Assembly: GCA_026413225.1 (NCBI GenBank)
Contig: CM048552.1
Coordinates: forward strand, 141,621,053-141,685,052
DNA: 64,000 nucleotides
Source: Otis tarda
Taxonomy: Eukaryota; Chordata; Aves; Otidiformes; Otididae
Direction: 5' to 3'
Shown here: one piece after another, positions 23,501 to 36,200 of the stretch
How positions within the stretch are numbered: position 1 is the stretch's first letter
How the letters are laid out: each line of letters begins with the position of its first letter
The notes under the pieces: model-generated
The model's input: only the letters and a program-made list of their open reading frames with translations
Databases searched by the model: none
What the model was told of the DNA's origin: nothing
Made by a program: the position numbers and the translations under genes

Positions 23501-26500
23501 GCTCCTATCAAGGCGCGGTGGTGTGCCACACGCCTCTGGTACCTGGCTGTATGGCAGCAAAGCCCTCCCTTCCAAGTGAAGGCAGCGTTTCATGGCCTCA
23601 TCCGAGTCCGTAGTTGGCATCTGTCCCCAAGACAAAATGATTGCATAGTGGAGCAAAATATGCCATGTGTGCTGTAATGCCAGCGAGTAGTCCGGTGCCA
23701 AATATTCTTGCACAAGTTTGTCAATATGTAGTATCAGCCTTTATCTGAAATATCTTTGTTCCTTAAGACTGGTGTTTTTCCAGCAAAAAACTGGCTCAAG
23801 CCAGGAATAGCAAGGATGTTTAAGATAAGGACTAGCGTGCGATGGCAGAAGTTGCTCGATGCCTGTTTGGAACTTACAGAGTCGTAATTTCACTAATATG
23901 ATTTGTACTTGTAGATCTAAAGCAACTTTTCAATCTCTTTTTTCTTTCTCTCTCTCTTTCCCCTCCTCCACCCCCTCCCAGAGATCGAGTACTCTCCTGT
24001 TCCTACACATTCAGTTGGGAACTCTACTCCCAGAGCGGATTGTGGGCAAACCTGGATTCCTGATTAATTTTTAGGAGATTTTAATAGTGCACTGTGGTAT
24101 TTCCCAACTGTCTGATTTGTATAATGCTATGTTCAATCAATCTATTTGGCACTCACAGAAATTAGATTAAAATCTCTTATATTTAGATGAGTTTTGGCTA
24201 AAGGAACAAAGTATCTGAGAATGGCAAACATGGCCAGAAGTGAGATTTAGAGCTCGGGAACTGCACCCTCCCTTCTACTTTTGCTTTCTTTTACCTTAGG
24301 GCAGCTCTGTATTTGTTGGGATCAAATTTCCTAATTTCTCTCTATCCAGATCAGCCTGAACTTGTATTTTAAAAAGCTCAGATATATGCTTCATCAAACT
24401 GTTTTTCAATGCAGCCTTGTTTCCCATTGTCTTAGAGAAAGCCAATTCAGAAATGGGAAGAAAACTTCCCAGATTAACCATCCCCTTTAGTTTTTTCCAT
24501 TCTCGGCCTCTTCCTTCTTGGGGGGCAACATTCAGCTTTTTTTGGTGTGATCTATGAATCTGATGCAGAAGGTCTGCCTAGGGCTTGTTGGAGGAAGAGG
24601 TTCTTCACAGCCAGAACGAAGATAGCATACATCAGTTAGTAAAATTGCCATCTGTATTGTTTTTGAGAACTGCAGTTATCTTTTTCTCTAGCCCTTCTGC
24701 AAGTCTAGGAGCATCACAAAGTCCAAGATCAACATTACTGAGGATCCTATTTGACAAATAAACCAAAAGCGCTGGGGCTCCAGTTGAAAGATGTGTTTAA
24801 ATGCAGCTTCTCTTGGCTCTCATAACCAAGTTGGACATCTTCACTTGCAAACACTCCTGTCATATACTCTAGAAAACAGGGCACTGAAAATACATGTGGA
24901 AGTGCAGAGGAAATATTTTTTAGATGACTGGCAATAGCTATAGCTTACCTTTCTACCAGTCAGTGGTTACAGTGCCTTGATTTACACCACCTTCTCCCCA
25001 CCAAATCACAGTTAGTTTGCATCTGTACATAGCAGGAGGCCGAGCTGTCTGTGCAGGTATCCTCGCTGGACCTTTTTTTTTTGCCTTGAGGACAATACCA
25101 CCATGCAGAGATTTATGGTACAGGTGTATTAAATTGCTTACAGATGTGTTTCTTTCAGCTAATTACTTGGAAGTAGGGGCGAATGTGAAGACAGGAGAAA
25201 AAGGGGTTGAAGCACTCAAAAATGACCTCTTCTTGACAAAAAAACCCCTTTTTTCCTATGTCTTTGAGAGCCTAACACTCCCTTCTGGTTCGCTTTCCAC
25301 ACCTTGCCTTCCATGCACACTTCTCCCTTTATCTGCATTCATCCTGTCTTTCCAAGAATCGCTAGAAGAAAGGCAGATAGGTGTGTCATGCAAATGATTT
25401 TTTTAATGCATCTTTCCACCCCCTTTCCCATTGTTGCTAGACAGATCTCTTATCACAGGACTTGGATTTTTGAGTGCCAAAACCCATTGCTCTGAAAAGC
25501 TGCCTTATTTAGGGTTTCATCATTTTTCTTTAGCAAAAAAAAATATTTCTCTCAGTACTGTAATACTGGCATCATAACTTTCTTCTTACTCCTGCTCCAG
25601 TTTATCTTGCATCTTTTCTAATAAGTGGATTTATTTTACTATAGTTAGGTCATGCTGTGGATACTGGTGCTCCGATCTTGTGATACTGAACTCTAATAAT
25701 ACTTGTTGCTATCTAATACCTCTCAAGTCTTCCCTATGTGTTCATGAGATGAAAAATAGGAGGGAGGAGGATCTATTCTGCTTATTAATCCTTTGTAGGA
25801 TGGCTTTTCCATGTCTTAAATGAGATATCTGAGGACAAGTCCTGGAATCAATTTTTGGGAACTTGCATCTCTGGATTCTGTGAAGAGCTTGTCATCTTGC
25901 CTGCAAATTTTATCACTTTGTCCCTATAAGCAAGCTGGTGTGCTTGTTGAAAAGCTAAACAAATGCTATATACTTACAGGAGGATTACATTTGGGATATT
26001 TTTGGTTGTTTTCATTGGCAATTAAAAAAATTTCAGTAGTCTGGCTCAGCAGATGTTTGCTGCTAACTCTGAAGAGATATCACTTGTTCCTGTGCTGACA
26101 AGGTCGGGAAGAGATGAGGATACACATTAGCTCCTTAGCTGGGTGAGCACGCTGCTTTTCTAGTTGATGTCGCTGCTGACTCCCCTGCTTTTGTGTCATT
26201 TGCTGCCTTGCTGCGCTTTGGCTGTTTGTCTGGGCTTGCTGGATACCTGGTGCCTTGGCTTGAGTTATGGCACTGACTGGGTTCCTAGGTCTCCAAGCAG
26301 CCCAGGCAAATTGTTGCTGCTGGTCCAGCAACTGCCCATGCTGCATGTGTGTGGGAGCTCTGTCAAATTGTGGAAACGTCCACTTCACAGGACATGTACT
26401 GTGTGTGGGTACCTTGTAGGATATCCCAGCCTGAAATACAGGGGATGGAGCTTTTATGAATTTCCAGCACTGGTAAGTGTGAGGTATTATTTGTTGGTTT

Positions 26501-29500
26501 GTTGGCACGCAGCATTTTAGCACCCATGTGTGCCTTGTGCAATGGTTAAGCAAGAAACTTGGGTCTTACGGATGCCAAGGGTTTTGCTGTGGTTTTGTGA
26601 GCAGTTGTTAACAATCCGTCTTCCCTATTGATGGCTGTGTGGGAGACTTCTTAAATTAGGTCTTCTCCTGGCTGCTGAAATTCTTACAGCCATCTGACTC
26701 CTGCTGTTCCATTAATAGCACCTTGAGATACTATGCATTTATAGTGTAAGGGACACATTTCCATTGTTTGGTTTCTCCTGCTATTCTGGTTCTTCAACAC
26801 CTTTCCCTTCCCATGAGTAACTCCAGGACCAGCCTGTCTCTGGTACCTCCGTTTCCTCCTGATTCCCAACTTTCACTTCTTCTGCAGAAGTGAAGACACA
26901 ACATAGGAGACTTGTCACCTAGCTAGTGCAAAATTCCAGTTGTGCTTGGAAACAGATCGTCTCCCTAGGCAAATAAATCACCCTCACACAATGTGTCCAG
27001 CAGTTCGAGATACATTGGAACTGTTGATCATGTGCCAGTGGATCTGCATGTGTGCGTGACAGTTTTTCATGAGCGGAAGGTCTGATGGCTTGCAACTGCT
27101 GAAACCAGCAGGATGCCTTTTCACAGAAAGACTAGTCGGGCTGGTTGCCACCTACCTGGTTTCCAGCCTTAAAAGCCTTCAATCTTGATTGCATATTGAT
27201 GTTCCTTAGGACAGTGATAGGAAGCAGCAGAGGCAGAAAAGATTTTGGTGTGCAAATTTGGGAAGGCTATTTGCATTTGAAAGATCTTCTGCACAGGAGT
27301 ATGACAGGCTTAGGACCCGCAACTTTTCTATTGGTCAAAGCTGGTGTCATACAAGAAAAAGAAGAAGATTGTCTGGTTTGTTCCTCAGGACTTGAGTACC
27401 TGAAATTGTCTTCTGGTAGCATGGTCCTGGAATGACTTTTTGAGTCTGGACCCCATTTACTTGGTTTCTGCCAAGACAGAATTTTACGGAGATGTTACTG
27501 TAAGGCTCACACAAAAGGCTGTTGCTGAAAGCTGCGTGGATTCCCCAGCGGTCTACTCATTGCCTCTGGAGTAGCAAATTAATTCTTTTTCTACATCTGC
27601 TTTGAAATGGATCTTAATGGCTATAATCTCAGCACTGCCACAGAGTAAATCAGGGGAAGAGAGTCGAAGTATTTTAGGATAGAGAAAGCTACTCAGTAAC
27701 TTGGTGGTAGACTGAACTATATGAATTCTTTAGCCAACTGAAAAAACTTGGATTGTGCCTTGTCCTGTGGTATTAGATGAGGACTGACAATTACAGTTTG
27801 CTCTCTTTTTCTCACTTGGTGTTGCTGTACAGGAACAGCTCCAAACTTGGCACTTATTATTCTGTCATCAAACTAAATATTAATTGTGGCTTCTCTTCTT
27901 TTTTTCTTTTTTTTTTTTTTTCTTTTCCTGCCCATCTGTGATTCTGCCAGTTACCTTCAGGTATAATATTTGCATGTAAATTATTCAGTTATATGAGGAA
28001 GTAAAAAAAATAACTGTTAGGATATGTCTGTGGGGGTCTCTTCAGCACAAATTCCGTCTAAGTCCCTGCGCTGAGTACCTGGTTCAGGAGGTGCAGGCAG
28101 CGTGGCGCCTCTCGGGTGGCCTCTCTGACCAGCTTTTTGGATGCCTTCAGCGGTGCTCGCCTTTCTTGCCTGATAAGGACTGGAGACTGGTTCAGACAAT
28201 CTAAATTCTGCCTTTGGCCTTCAGTGTCTTAGAAAGAGGGTTTAATTAAGAGATTAATATAAAGATATCATATTTAATGTCCACATGACTTATAATTTTC
28301 CATGATGCAGATGCTGGGTTAATAGGGTAAGAGAAAGAACTTCGTAAAAATTCAATACAATTTGTTTTTAATAAACTTTTAATACTTTTTTCTTTCTTTT
28401 TTTTTGTCCTCAAAGAGGCTGTGTTGTAAAGATTATGGAATACCAAAGCAAGGAACTCTTAAGGGGAGCTCTTCTTCTGAGGTTTGCATTGTCTGTGTTC
28501 ACATAGTACATTTCTGCAAAGAAGAAAGTTTAATGCCTCTGTTTTTTATTTGGATACTTCAGTTACCCCCTGAAGTAATTGAAGTTACTACCCTACCCCA
28601 GAGCTGAGATTCTGCTGGCAGGAACTGGTCATTGATATGGAAGTGGTCATTGATATGGGTCTGCAGTTTATTTTAGATCTCTGTGGTCTTGGCAGTTGCA
28701 GAGTCATCTTGACAGCCCTCTTTAAGAGTCCCTTGAAAATTAGTGTTTTTAAAAATTACAGAATTGCCTTAAATTCTTCGTAGTATCAGCTAAGTGTGAG
28801 AATGCCTCTATAGATGGAAGTTATTTCAGATTAAGGAGAAGTATATTTAAAAGGACAATAATTATTTTAAAATAGCTTTGTGCCTGGATGTATTTATTAC
28901 AGAATAAATCTGCCTTATTTTTCTGCCTTAGCTTAATCCACTTGCAAAGTAGACAGGCTTATTTATTCCAAATATGTTGGGATGCAGGCAGAACCTGCAA
29001 CCGGGGAGAAACCTCTCTCAGACTTTGGCGCGATAAAGCAGCACTTAAGGGCTGCAGGCTGGTTTCTTCGAACACAAAGGGAAAATTAACAGCTGAAGCT
29101 TGGTCAAGGAATTTCATTAGCACCAGGGCTGTACAGTTCTCATGTCCCACGGAGAGATCACTGGCGTTACGCCTCTGTAATTGAGATCAGTATCTGCCTA
29201 CTTACCAGGAGCAAAGGCAGAGAGAGAGCTGAGGTGTTTTAAATGAGGTGCAAGAAGAGCCAGAGGGAACCTCTCCGGAGTGGCAAAGCCAGTGGGTCTC
29301 CGCTGCCTCCTGCCCGGGGGTGCTCCCAGCCTCCAGCCACGCTCGACTCAAACTCTCGCACAGAATAAACCAGTATCTGCTGGAAAACCAGGCTGAGCCC
29401 AGGTCTGCTTTGAAATTTTGATGTTGGGTTTCATCATGGAAGAGGTGTTTTCACACTGAAAAGGCGGATGTTTTGCAAACTCTACCTGACAGTGGAGTTC

Positions 29501-32379
29501 TAGTGGGAACAGGGCACCAATAATCTGCGTTTCACTGTACATACGCAGCCTGGATGTGATCTTGACCACTTTTATTGCTGTAAGAACAAGTAGTGTCTCA
29601 TTTTCATGATGATTTATTTTAGATTAAAGTATCTGTCTTGATGGAAACTGTACATCTTTTCTGCAGATTAAAATTAAATTAAGATTAATAAAAATCAAAA
29701 GTAAGGATTAATTGAGGGGGTAATTTTGCTGTGTTTTTCCTTTTTTGTTCCCCCCTTCAAAGATGTATTTCAGTTTTTCTCTTTTTGTTTCCCATTTTTG
29801 GCTGAAGTGAGCCAGTATTCTGAGATGTGACATGCAGTGTTGTATCTATTCAAAACCATGCTCTGTGGAAGCTGTATACTGTACCTGTTGTAAATAAAAT
29901 GGATACTGGCCATTTATCCATGTGTCTGCAGCCCTCATTTCTCCCTCCCTGGGTGCTTTCTTAGGTCCTTGGGGCTACCTTCTACACACAGGCCTGTTTT
30001 AAAGCTCTCTGTAATACAGGATCTCACTGAGTGCATCTCTGCAGTGGACTCTGTCCATCTGTCTTGCTCTTCATTGCAGTGGCAATGTGCCTAGTTTGAG
30101 TGGCCACTGGGACCAAAAATTGGCCTTTTCTTTGCAGCCATCATGGACAGGAGAGGACCGGGCACTTTCTTTCATTGTCCTCTGCCTAGCACCATTTCAT
30201 CACAGTGATACCTGTTATCACTTTGCTCTTCTGACTTCCCATTTTTCATTCATATTATTGCCCCTTTCCCAGTCCTGACTTCTTTTTCTCCTTTTCTTTC
30301 ATTCATTTTCTTCTAAGTGAATTAATTTTGCACTAAAATGTCACTTCTTATTCAATAGGTAGATATATGGTGGTGCAGTAATGGAAATGAGTGACAGCAC
30401 CCGTATGCAACGTGCGAAATCCAAGTGTCAGGCTGGCAATGTGGTGAGAGGGGAGGAAGCAAGAGGAGGCATGGGGAGGCAGAAGAGGAGGGGAAGGTAC
30501 TCAGGCCCAAAGGAAAGCAATTTCTCTTGAGGAAATACCTTGTGTTGGAGTATGTTTTTTTTCATCTATAGTGGAATAAACACAAATGGTAATGAGTTAA
30601 TTTTCCTTTTTTTTTTTTTTCCTCTGGATTCTGTACTCAAATGCAGAGATGAAACAGGATGAAAGATAAATGGGGAGGTAGAGCTCTGGGGAAGAAGCGA
30701 ACCTCACATTTCTGCAACTTGCTCTATCATGTGTCAGCGGAATTTCCAATGTAGTTTATGATTGGATGAACTAAACTTTAAAAGATTACCTAGTGGACTT
30801 CAGCTCATGTTTTTGCCTTCTAGATGACATTTCCGTTACAAGCACATATGCAGTTGCTGCATGCAAAACTCACACCTGTATCTGTCATGGCCAGAAATGG
30901 CCTTTCCTGCTCTAACACCAAGGCAATGCCGGGGCTCCCTGTATGGCTTTAAAACTGTTTGACCCTCAGGAGAGGCCTCAGAATGGCTCTGGTAGTGTGG
31001 ACTCAGCTGAACAAAGGGGTATTTGCTTTGCAAGAGTTCATTTTTTTTTTTCAGAATCTTGAATTTTCTGAGCTAACAGAAGCTCAAAAAGCTGTTTGTT
31101 ACAGATGTATCTGCCATCTTGAAAAGAATATTGCCCTGTTCCTGGTTAAGAGACCTGTCTCCTCTCGTACACCTTTTGTATAAGACAATCTGTTCGTGTT
31201 TTCATCTGGTGTAAAATGTTGAACAGTGTGCACATACTGGTCCCTCTTCTTATGGATGCAAACCATTCAGGCAGTGTTTTCTCACTCCGTGGCTGAAAGA
31301 ACTTGAGATTATACGTCCTTGCCAAATTTCAAGCATATCCGGTCACAGTGAGGCACAAGGGCTGTTCACATAGAGGTGAGAACAACTTGTTTAGCACTAA
31401 GAACATTCATTTTTCTTCCTCTTTAAAAATCTTTATTTCCTGCCTGCATTTTCAAAACCTGCAAAAACATTTTTCTTTCATTTTTCTTTCTGCTTCACTG
31501 ATAGAGAACAGTCCAAGAAAACATAATCTAAAAAGGCCAAGTCTGGTAAAGTAATAAGCAATTTAAAAATACTACCCAGAGCGGACAATTTACCTAAGTA
31601 TTTAGTGTCAGGTCTAGCTTTAATTTCAGGGCTTTACTACTGAAAAAAATGTAGGCGTTTTACTTAGAGTTTGTTATAAGAAATACTTCTGGTGGGAATG
31701 GCAGGACTACTTATAACTAAAATGAAGCCTTTTAGGAAAGCTCTCTGCAAAGTTATATTTAGCTTAAATTATATATATTAGGACACTTACATGCATGGAT
31801 ATCACTATAATAGGAATTAACTTTCAAATACAATTCTCACTCTGCATGGATGGGAAGAATCACGTCATTACCTGAAGAAAACAGAAATTTGTGTTGAATC
31901 GTGCTGGAAGGAACTATGTATTTCAGGAAAGGTGAAATCTGGGTCCTTTTTGAAGTTGCTGTGAAGAAAGCAGCTTGTATCAGCGCTAGTTCTGTGTTTC
32001 ATAGCCGTATAAAATATAAGCTTGTGTTGTACAACAAAGCAATCCCCTAAAAACCTAGAAATCAAAATAGAAAGTCCTTTGATAGATGAAAGTCAGCATC
32101 TGTTTAACGTTTATTATCTATAACGTTGCCTACGGACACTGCACCGTGGCAAAATAAAATATTCAGCACCGTTTTCCCTGTACAAATACCTATCAGCTTC
32201 TTCTAAAAAGCAAACAGAAATTCACCTCGGTCACCTGAAGAGCACACGGTGTTTCACATGAAAGATTTGCCACATCATCAAAAAATCATATCTGATATTT
32301 GACCTCACTCATGCCTCCCCCAAGCAGTTACATTAAGACGCCTTTGCTCTCCTTTGGCAGGAGGCCTCCCTCCATCTTG
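20599..32379 (+). other. DHRSX: DHRSX intron 1, long featureless part
   Basis: No exon, RNA gene or confident interspersed repeat was recognised in this roughly 11.8-kb stretch. It contains simple-sequence patches: a pyrimidine tract at 23932-23979, poly-T at about 27898-27925, and an imperfect direct duplication of TGGTCATTGATATGG near 28626-28659. Open frames, including one of about 157 codons on the minus strand near 26080-26553, show no family resemblance. Confidence 0.45.
23932..23979 (+). repeat. Polypyrimidine (CT-rich) tract
   Basis: An almost uninterrupted C/T stretch of about 48 bases. It is low-complexity sequence with no further signal. Confidence 0.8.
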
Positions 32380-32775
32380 GAGGGGTGCCGCAGCCGACAT
32401 GAGAGTTCACAGTCGGGATGGCGGCCGCCCCACCGGGGCTATCCGAGCCACTTTTTGGCTCACTGAGTGGTCGAAGGGCTGCCTGGGGACGCAGGAGGCA
32501 CGGGCTGTAGGTCTCAGCAGCCCCTGGCAGAGGGGGATTTGGGGAGCATGCCCTACCCGCTGGGCTGTGTGTTGCCCCGGGTTAAGGAGCACTTGTTGGG
32601 GCAGAGGCAGTGTGGGGCCAGCCGTGGCCATCAGGGACGCTGGCTTTTGGAGGGGAGGGCTGGGGTGGGTGGGTGGGAAAAGCAGGAGTGGGTTTTAATA
32701 CAAAAAAAAAAAGTGCCCTCTCCTTTTGGGGGCCAGAACTCTGATTTTCAACAGGGAGAGTGCTCAGTTTTGCAG
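32380..32775 (+). promoter_or_regulatory. GC-richer patch with G-quadruplex and consensus splice donor (possible alternative 5' exon)
   Basis: By hand count there are about 14 CpGs between 32385 and 32640, in contrast to the AT-rich surroundings. The run GGGGTGGGTGGGTGGG at 32662-32677, with GGGGAGGG just upstream at 32652-32659, is a textbook G-quadruplex motif with one-base loops. A perfect donor CAG|GTAAGT lies at 32773-32781, about 410 bases before DHRSX exon 2. Together these could mark an internal promoter and non-coding first exon. The frame leading into exon 2 contains a TGA at 32742-32744, so any such exon would be untranslated. Alternatively this is just GC-rich repeat debris. Confidence 0.25.
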
Positions 32776-33186
32776 GTAAGTTAGGTCAGCCGGCTCCTGG
32801 CCTTTAGAGGTGTTGCTTTTCACCAAGCTGTTTGCTGTTTTTCATTCAAAAAGTTTTCAGGATATCATGCTGCTGCTGGAATTTTTTTCCCTGTAGACAT
32901 GGAGTAAACCATCCCTGAGCTGATTTGTAACAGCTGTCACCTTGCTCTGTAACAAAGTTAAGGCACTTTCTGAACTGAGTGTTTGTCTTTAGTATCGTCT
33001 TTTGTGAACTATTAATACTGGAAAATTACAGCGCAGTAAACTTCTATATGGAGTTTGCTTCTGAGATTGTTTACTGGCCTGGCTTGAGTGGTCTGTTAAG
33101 TGTATGCCTCTTTAAAATACATCTTAACTTCTTAATTGTGTTACTATTGTGAACTAACCTTGTGTTGTTTCTTTTTCTTCGTATAG

Positions 33187-33294
33187 TTTTCCCTACACAA
33201 AATGGAAAGGTTGCTATAGTGACTGGAGGTGCTAAAGGAATTGGTTACCAAACTGTGAAGCATTTGGCAAGACTTGGCATGCACGTTATAATAG
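33187..33294 (+). CDS. DHRSX: DHRSX exon 2 (SDR cofactor-binding segment)
   Basis: This 108-base internal exon is flanked by a strong acceptor (pyrimidine tract, CGTATAG) and donor (GTAAAG), with phase-1 junctions at both ends. It encodes the start of the Rossmann fold, VAIVTGGAKGIGYQT, then KHLARLGMHVII. TGGAKGIG (33222-33245) is the TGxxxGxG dinucleotide-binding motif of short-chain dehydrogenases, and the rest matches DHRSX closely. Family knowledge: DHRSX is an ER-associated SDR with an N-terminal membrane segment (encoded by exon 1, not in this window). It was recently assigned polyprenol oxidation and dolichal reduction in dolichol synthesis, and has also been linked to autophagy. Splicing to exon 3 restores the codon G|CT (Ala) in IIAGN. 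Confidence 0.95.
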
Positions 33295-36200
33295 GTAAAG
33301 TAATTATTTTCTTAATATATTTCTTACTTCAAAAAGTAAATTTTTGTTTTAAAGAGGTTTTTTTTTTCCAGCATATGTAAAGATATGGCAGAGGAAGGTA
33401 GGAGAGAGTTTTGCTACCATGTAGCACAAATAAAGATTTGATGTATATTTTGCTTTGCAAGATCCTAAAGAAAAGTGGACATGATTTTTTTTTTCTGCAA
33501 AACATGGAAGAGTTGGACTACCATATATGAGAAGTAAACAAGAAGGTCATGAAAAAAAACTTTAAAATGTAGGTGTTAGAAAAATATTTTATTATCAAGA
33601 CAAGGAAATAAATACCCCAAGAGTATAATTTGTGTCAGTCTGAGATGGGCTGGACAATTCATCATCTGGAGATGCCTGTTTCTCTCCATTGACAATGAAG
33701 AGTTTATAAGGTGACTATGTTAGACTGAGGCGTCTGAAGTTAGGATATGTGAATTTCTGTAGGAACTCCAAAAATGTCCTGAGAGCACAATTTCTTCTCT
33801 CTACTACAGACAACTTTAGTGAGACTTTTTTCCTATTTTTAAAAGCTTTTTACACTATATATATATGCACTACTATAGCTACTAAATTTGCATGTAACAT
33901 AATGAATACTCATATATTTAAAATGCTACATTTTGCTCCCTCCATCTTTCTGTAACTAGATTTTTACCACTGTAACTTTTAAACCACAAGGTCACTGAAA
34001 GTTGATATTTCATAATACAGTAGCAAGCTGGTGGTGCTATACATCATGATGCCATAGCTTTTATACAGAATGTGCTCTCTCTACGGTTTTGTATACACAT
34101 CTTTAAAAAAAAAAAAACAACCCACAAAACAATAAGCAAGAGCATGGTAGCTATGTATTTTTAGTCTAGTGCAGTTAGTAGCACTAATGGAGTTGCCCTG
34201 GAATTGCACAGGTGTAATGTGGAATACCATTTACTCATATGTGTTTTAATAGGTGTGTCAAAACCAAGCATCTGCAAAATGCTAGCAGATGCGTCTCCAC
34301 GTAGCTAAATGCTAGATGTAGCTAATGTAGCTCGATGTAGCTCATGATGTCAGCATTAATATTTCACTAAAGTTGCTTCTCGTGTTTAAGGTGGACTGTA
34401 AAAATGTACTCAGTGGGAAAACAAAAAGGCCAATTTTCTTTTCTTTGCATAGGGTCATGGAAACATAGAACATTGCTACTTTTTTAAAGATTTATTTCAT
34501 ACTATTTAATATTTAGGGTATTTTGTGTAACAAAATTCAACATGAGACCTTTGGGAAAGGGAAGGTGATATTAATTTACAAAATCTGTAAATAAGCTGAT
34601 TTTTTTTTCAACTCACAATCACCCCCTCACATATCTCATTCACTCACTCTCACACTCATACTCTCACAAGCAGCAAGATGTGTGTGCTCATGTGGTCTGG
34701 TGAGCATCACTTGTGTGCAGCGTGGGAAAAGGTACGCCAGATACTGAGTCCTTATCCTGTCTCTGTGGTTCTTCTTGATTGGAAATGACAGACTCTTTTG
34801 TGGGCAGATCTTTTATAGCCTTTAGGAGTCATCAGCCCTTAGTACATTTTTCCTTGTTTGGAGTCTGTAGGTTACATCTATAAGCCTGTTTTCTGGGTGG
34901 GCTAACAGGAAAAGTAATGGTATGGGTTATGTGCTGCGACTTGGATGTTATCCTCCTGGTGGCAGAGTGCATGGTCATCTGCTTGGCGAGTCCTCTGTGC
35001 TGTGGCCTTGACATAAACAACACAGGAACGGTGTCCTGGGAACATGTCCTTTATTTTCAGAAGGCACATTCTTTTAACTCTTTGCTCTGGTCTTTCTTCT
35101 GGTGCTTACAGACATACACACTTCCAGTCAGTCTTCAGTTGTATCAACCTTAATATTTGCATTACGAATTGCTACAAATGTGAATTAATGAAATTAATTA
35201 TAGGAAGCATTTGATGAGTAAGATTTTCAGCTGATTCAATTCTTTCAGGCAAACTCTGACCTAAACACTGAGCCCGGTGAGTCACAGCCATCTTCTTCGC
35301 CTGCGAAATTCTTCAGAGCAAAGAAGCCCTGTCAGTAGAGTGGATAGTTTCAGGCATTGTTCCAGCTGCAAGATTAAAACAGTCTCAAAAGCACATTAAA
35401 TGCAATGACCTTCCATCCTTGTTGCTAACTGTTGGCCCCAAGTGTCCAGAGTATGCTTAAAATACCAGCGGGCACATTGGCATGCGTTAGCACATTCAGC
35501 TCCAGGCTGCACAAGGAAAGATTTAAGCCTCAAATAAGACAGCAAGTGTGCTCAAGCTTTCTACTCTAGAAATGGTTTCAATCTGTGTTTGTGTGTAGGC
35601 ATGAACTTATGTGAAAAAATGTGTGGATGTTAGGTGAATTTGGGCTTGCAAGGGAGACTCACGTATAGCTCACAGTCAGGCTTCCTATTCACTGACTGTT
35701 TTTTCCCATTGCAGGGACTATGTAATGGGAATATTTAGCCATAAAGAATGATATCCCTGCAGTGGGCAAATGAGTCAAACCTGAATGTCTGATGTGAAGA
35801 TGATTCACTGTTTGTGATGGGTGTGATTTTGACTTCATTTGACATTTTAGAGGAGTAACTGTTCCAAGTAACTTACTCTTAAATCCAGTCTACCAGTGGA
35901 ATGAGGAAAACAAATAGGTAGAAAGCATATTGACTGGTGTAACATGAATAGGCACTGTATGAAACGGTGGGGTACTCACTCAGAGCGTTTCAGGAAGTGG
36001 TTGCACAGTGCTTTCACAGCTTCTTACTTTCCAGTCCCAGCACTGGTGCACAAGACTCCTTTCTCCCACCGATGATCTCCCTCTACGGATGCTGCTCGCC
36101 CTGCCCTCAGCCTTTTGCTGGGAAAAAGGTCAGCGTGAATGCTGAAATGATTAAAGTCATTTTCTATGGGTTTATTTGATAGATTTAATTGAGACTTTTT

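Noticed and set aside
26080..26553. A 157-codon minus-strand open frame
   Set aside because: The translation is uncharacteristic, matches no family I know, and lacks splice or promoter context.
32354..32784. Overlapping open frames of about 75-114 codons in the GC-rich patch
   Set aside because: Gly/Arg-rich sequence follows from GC content, and none is in the phase needed to splice into DHRSX exon 2.
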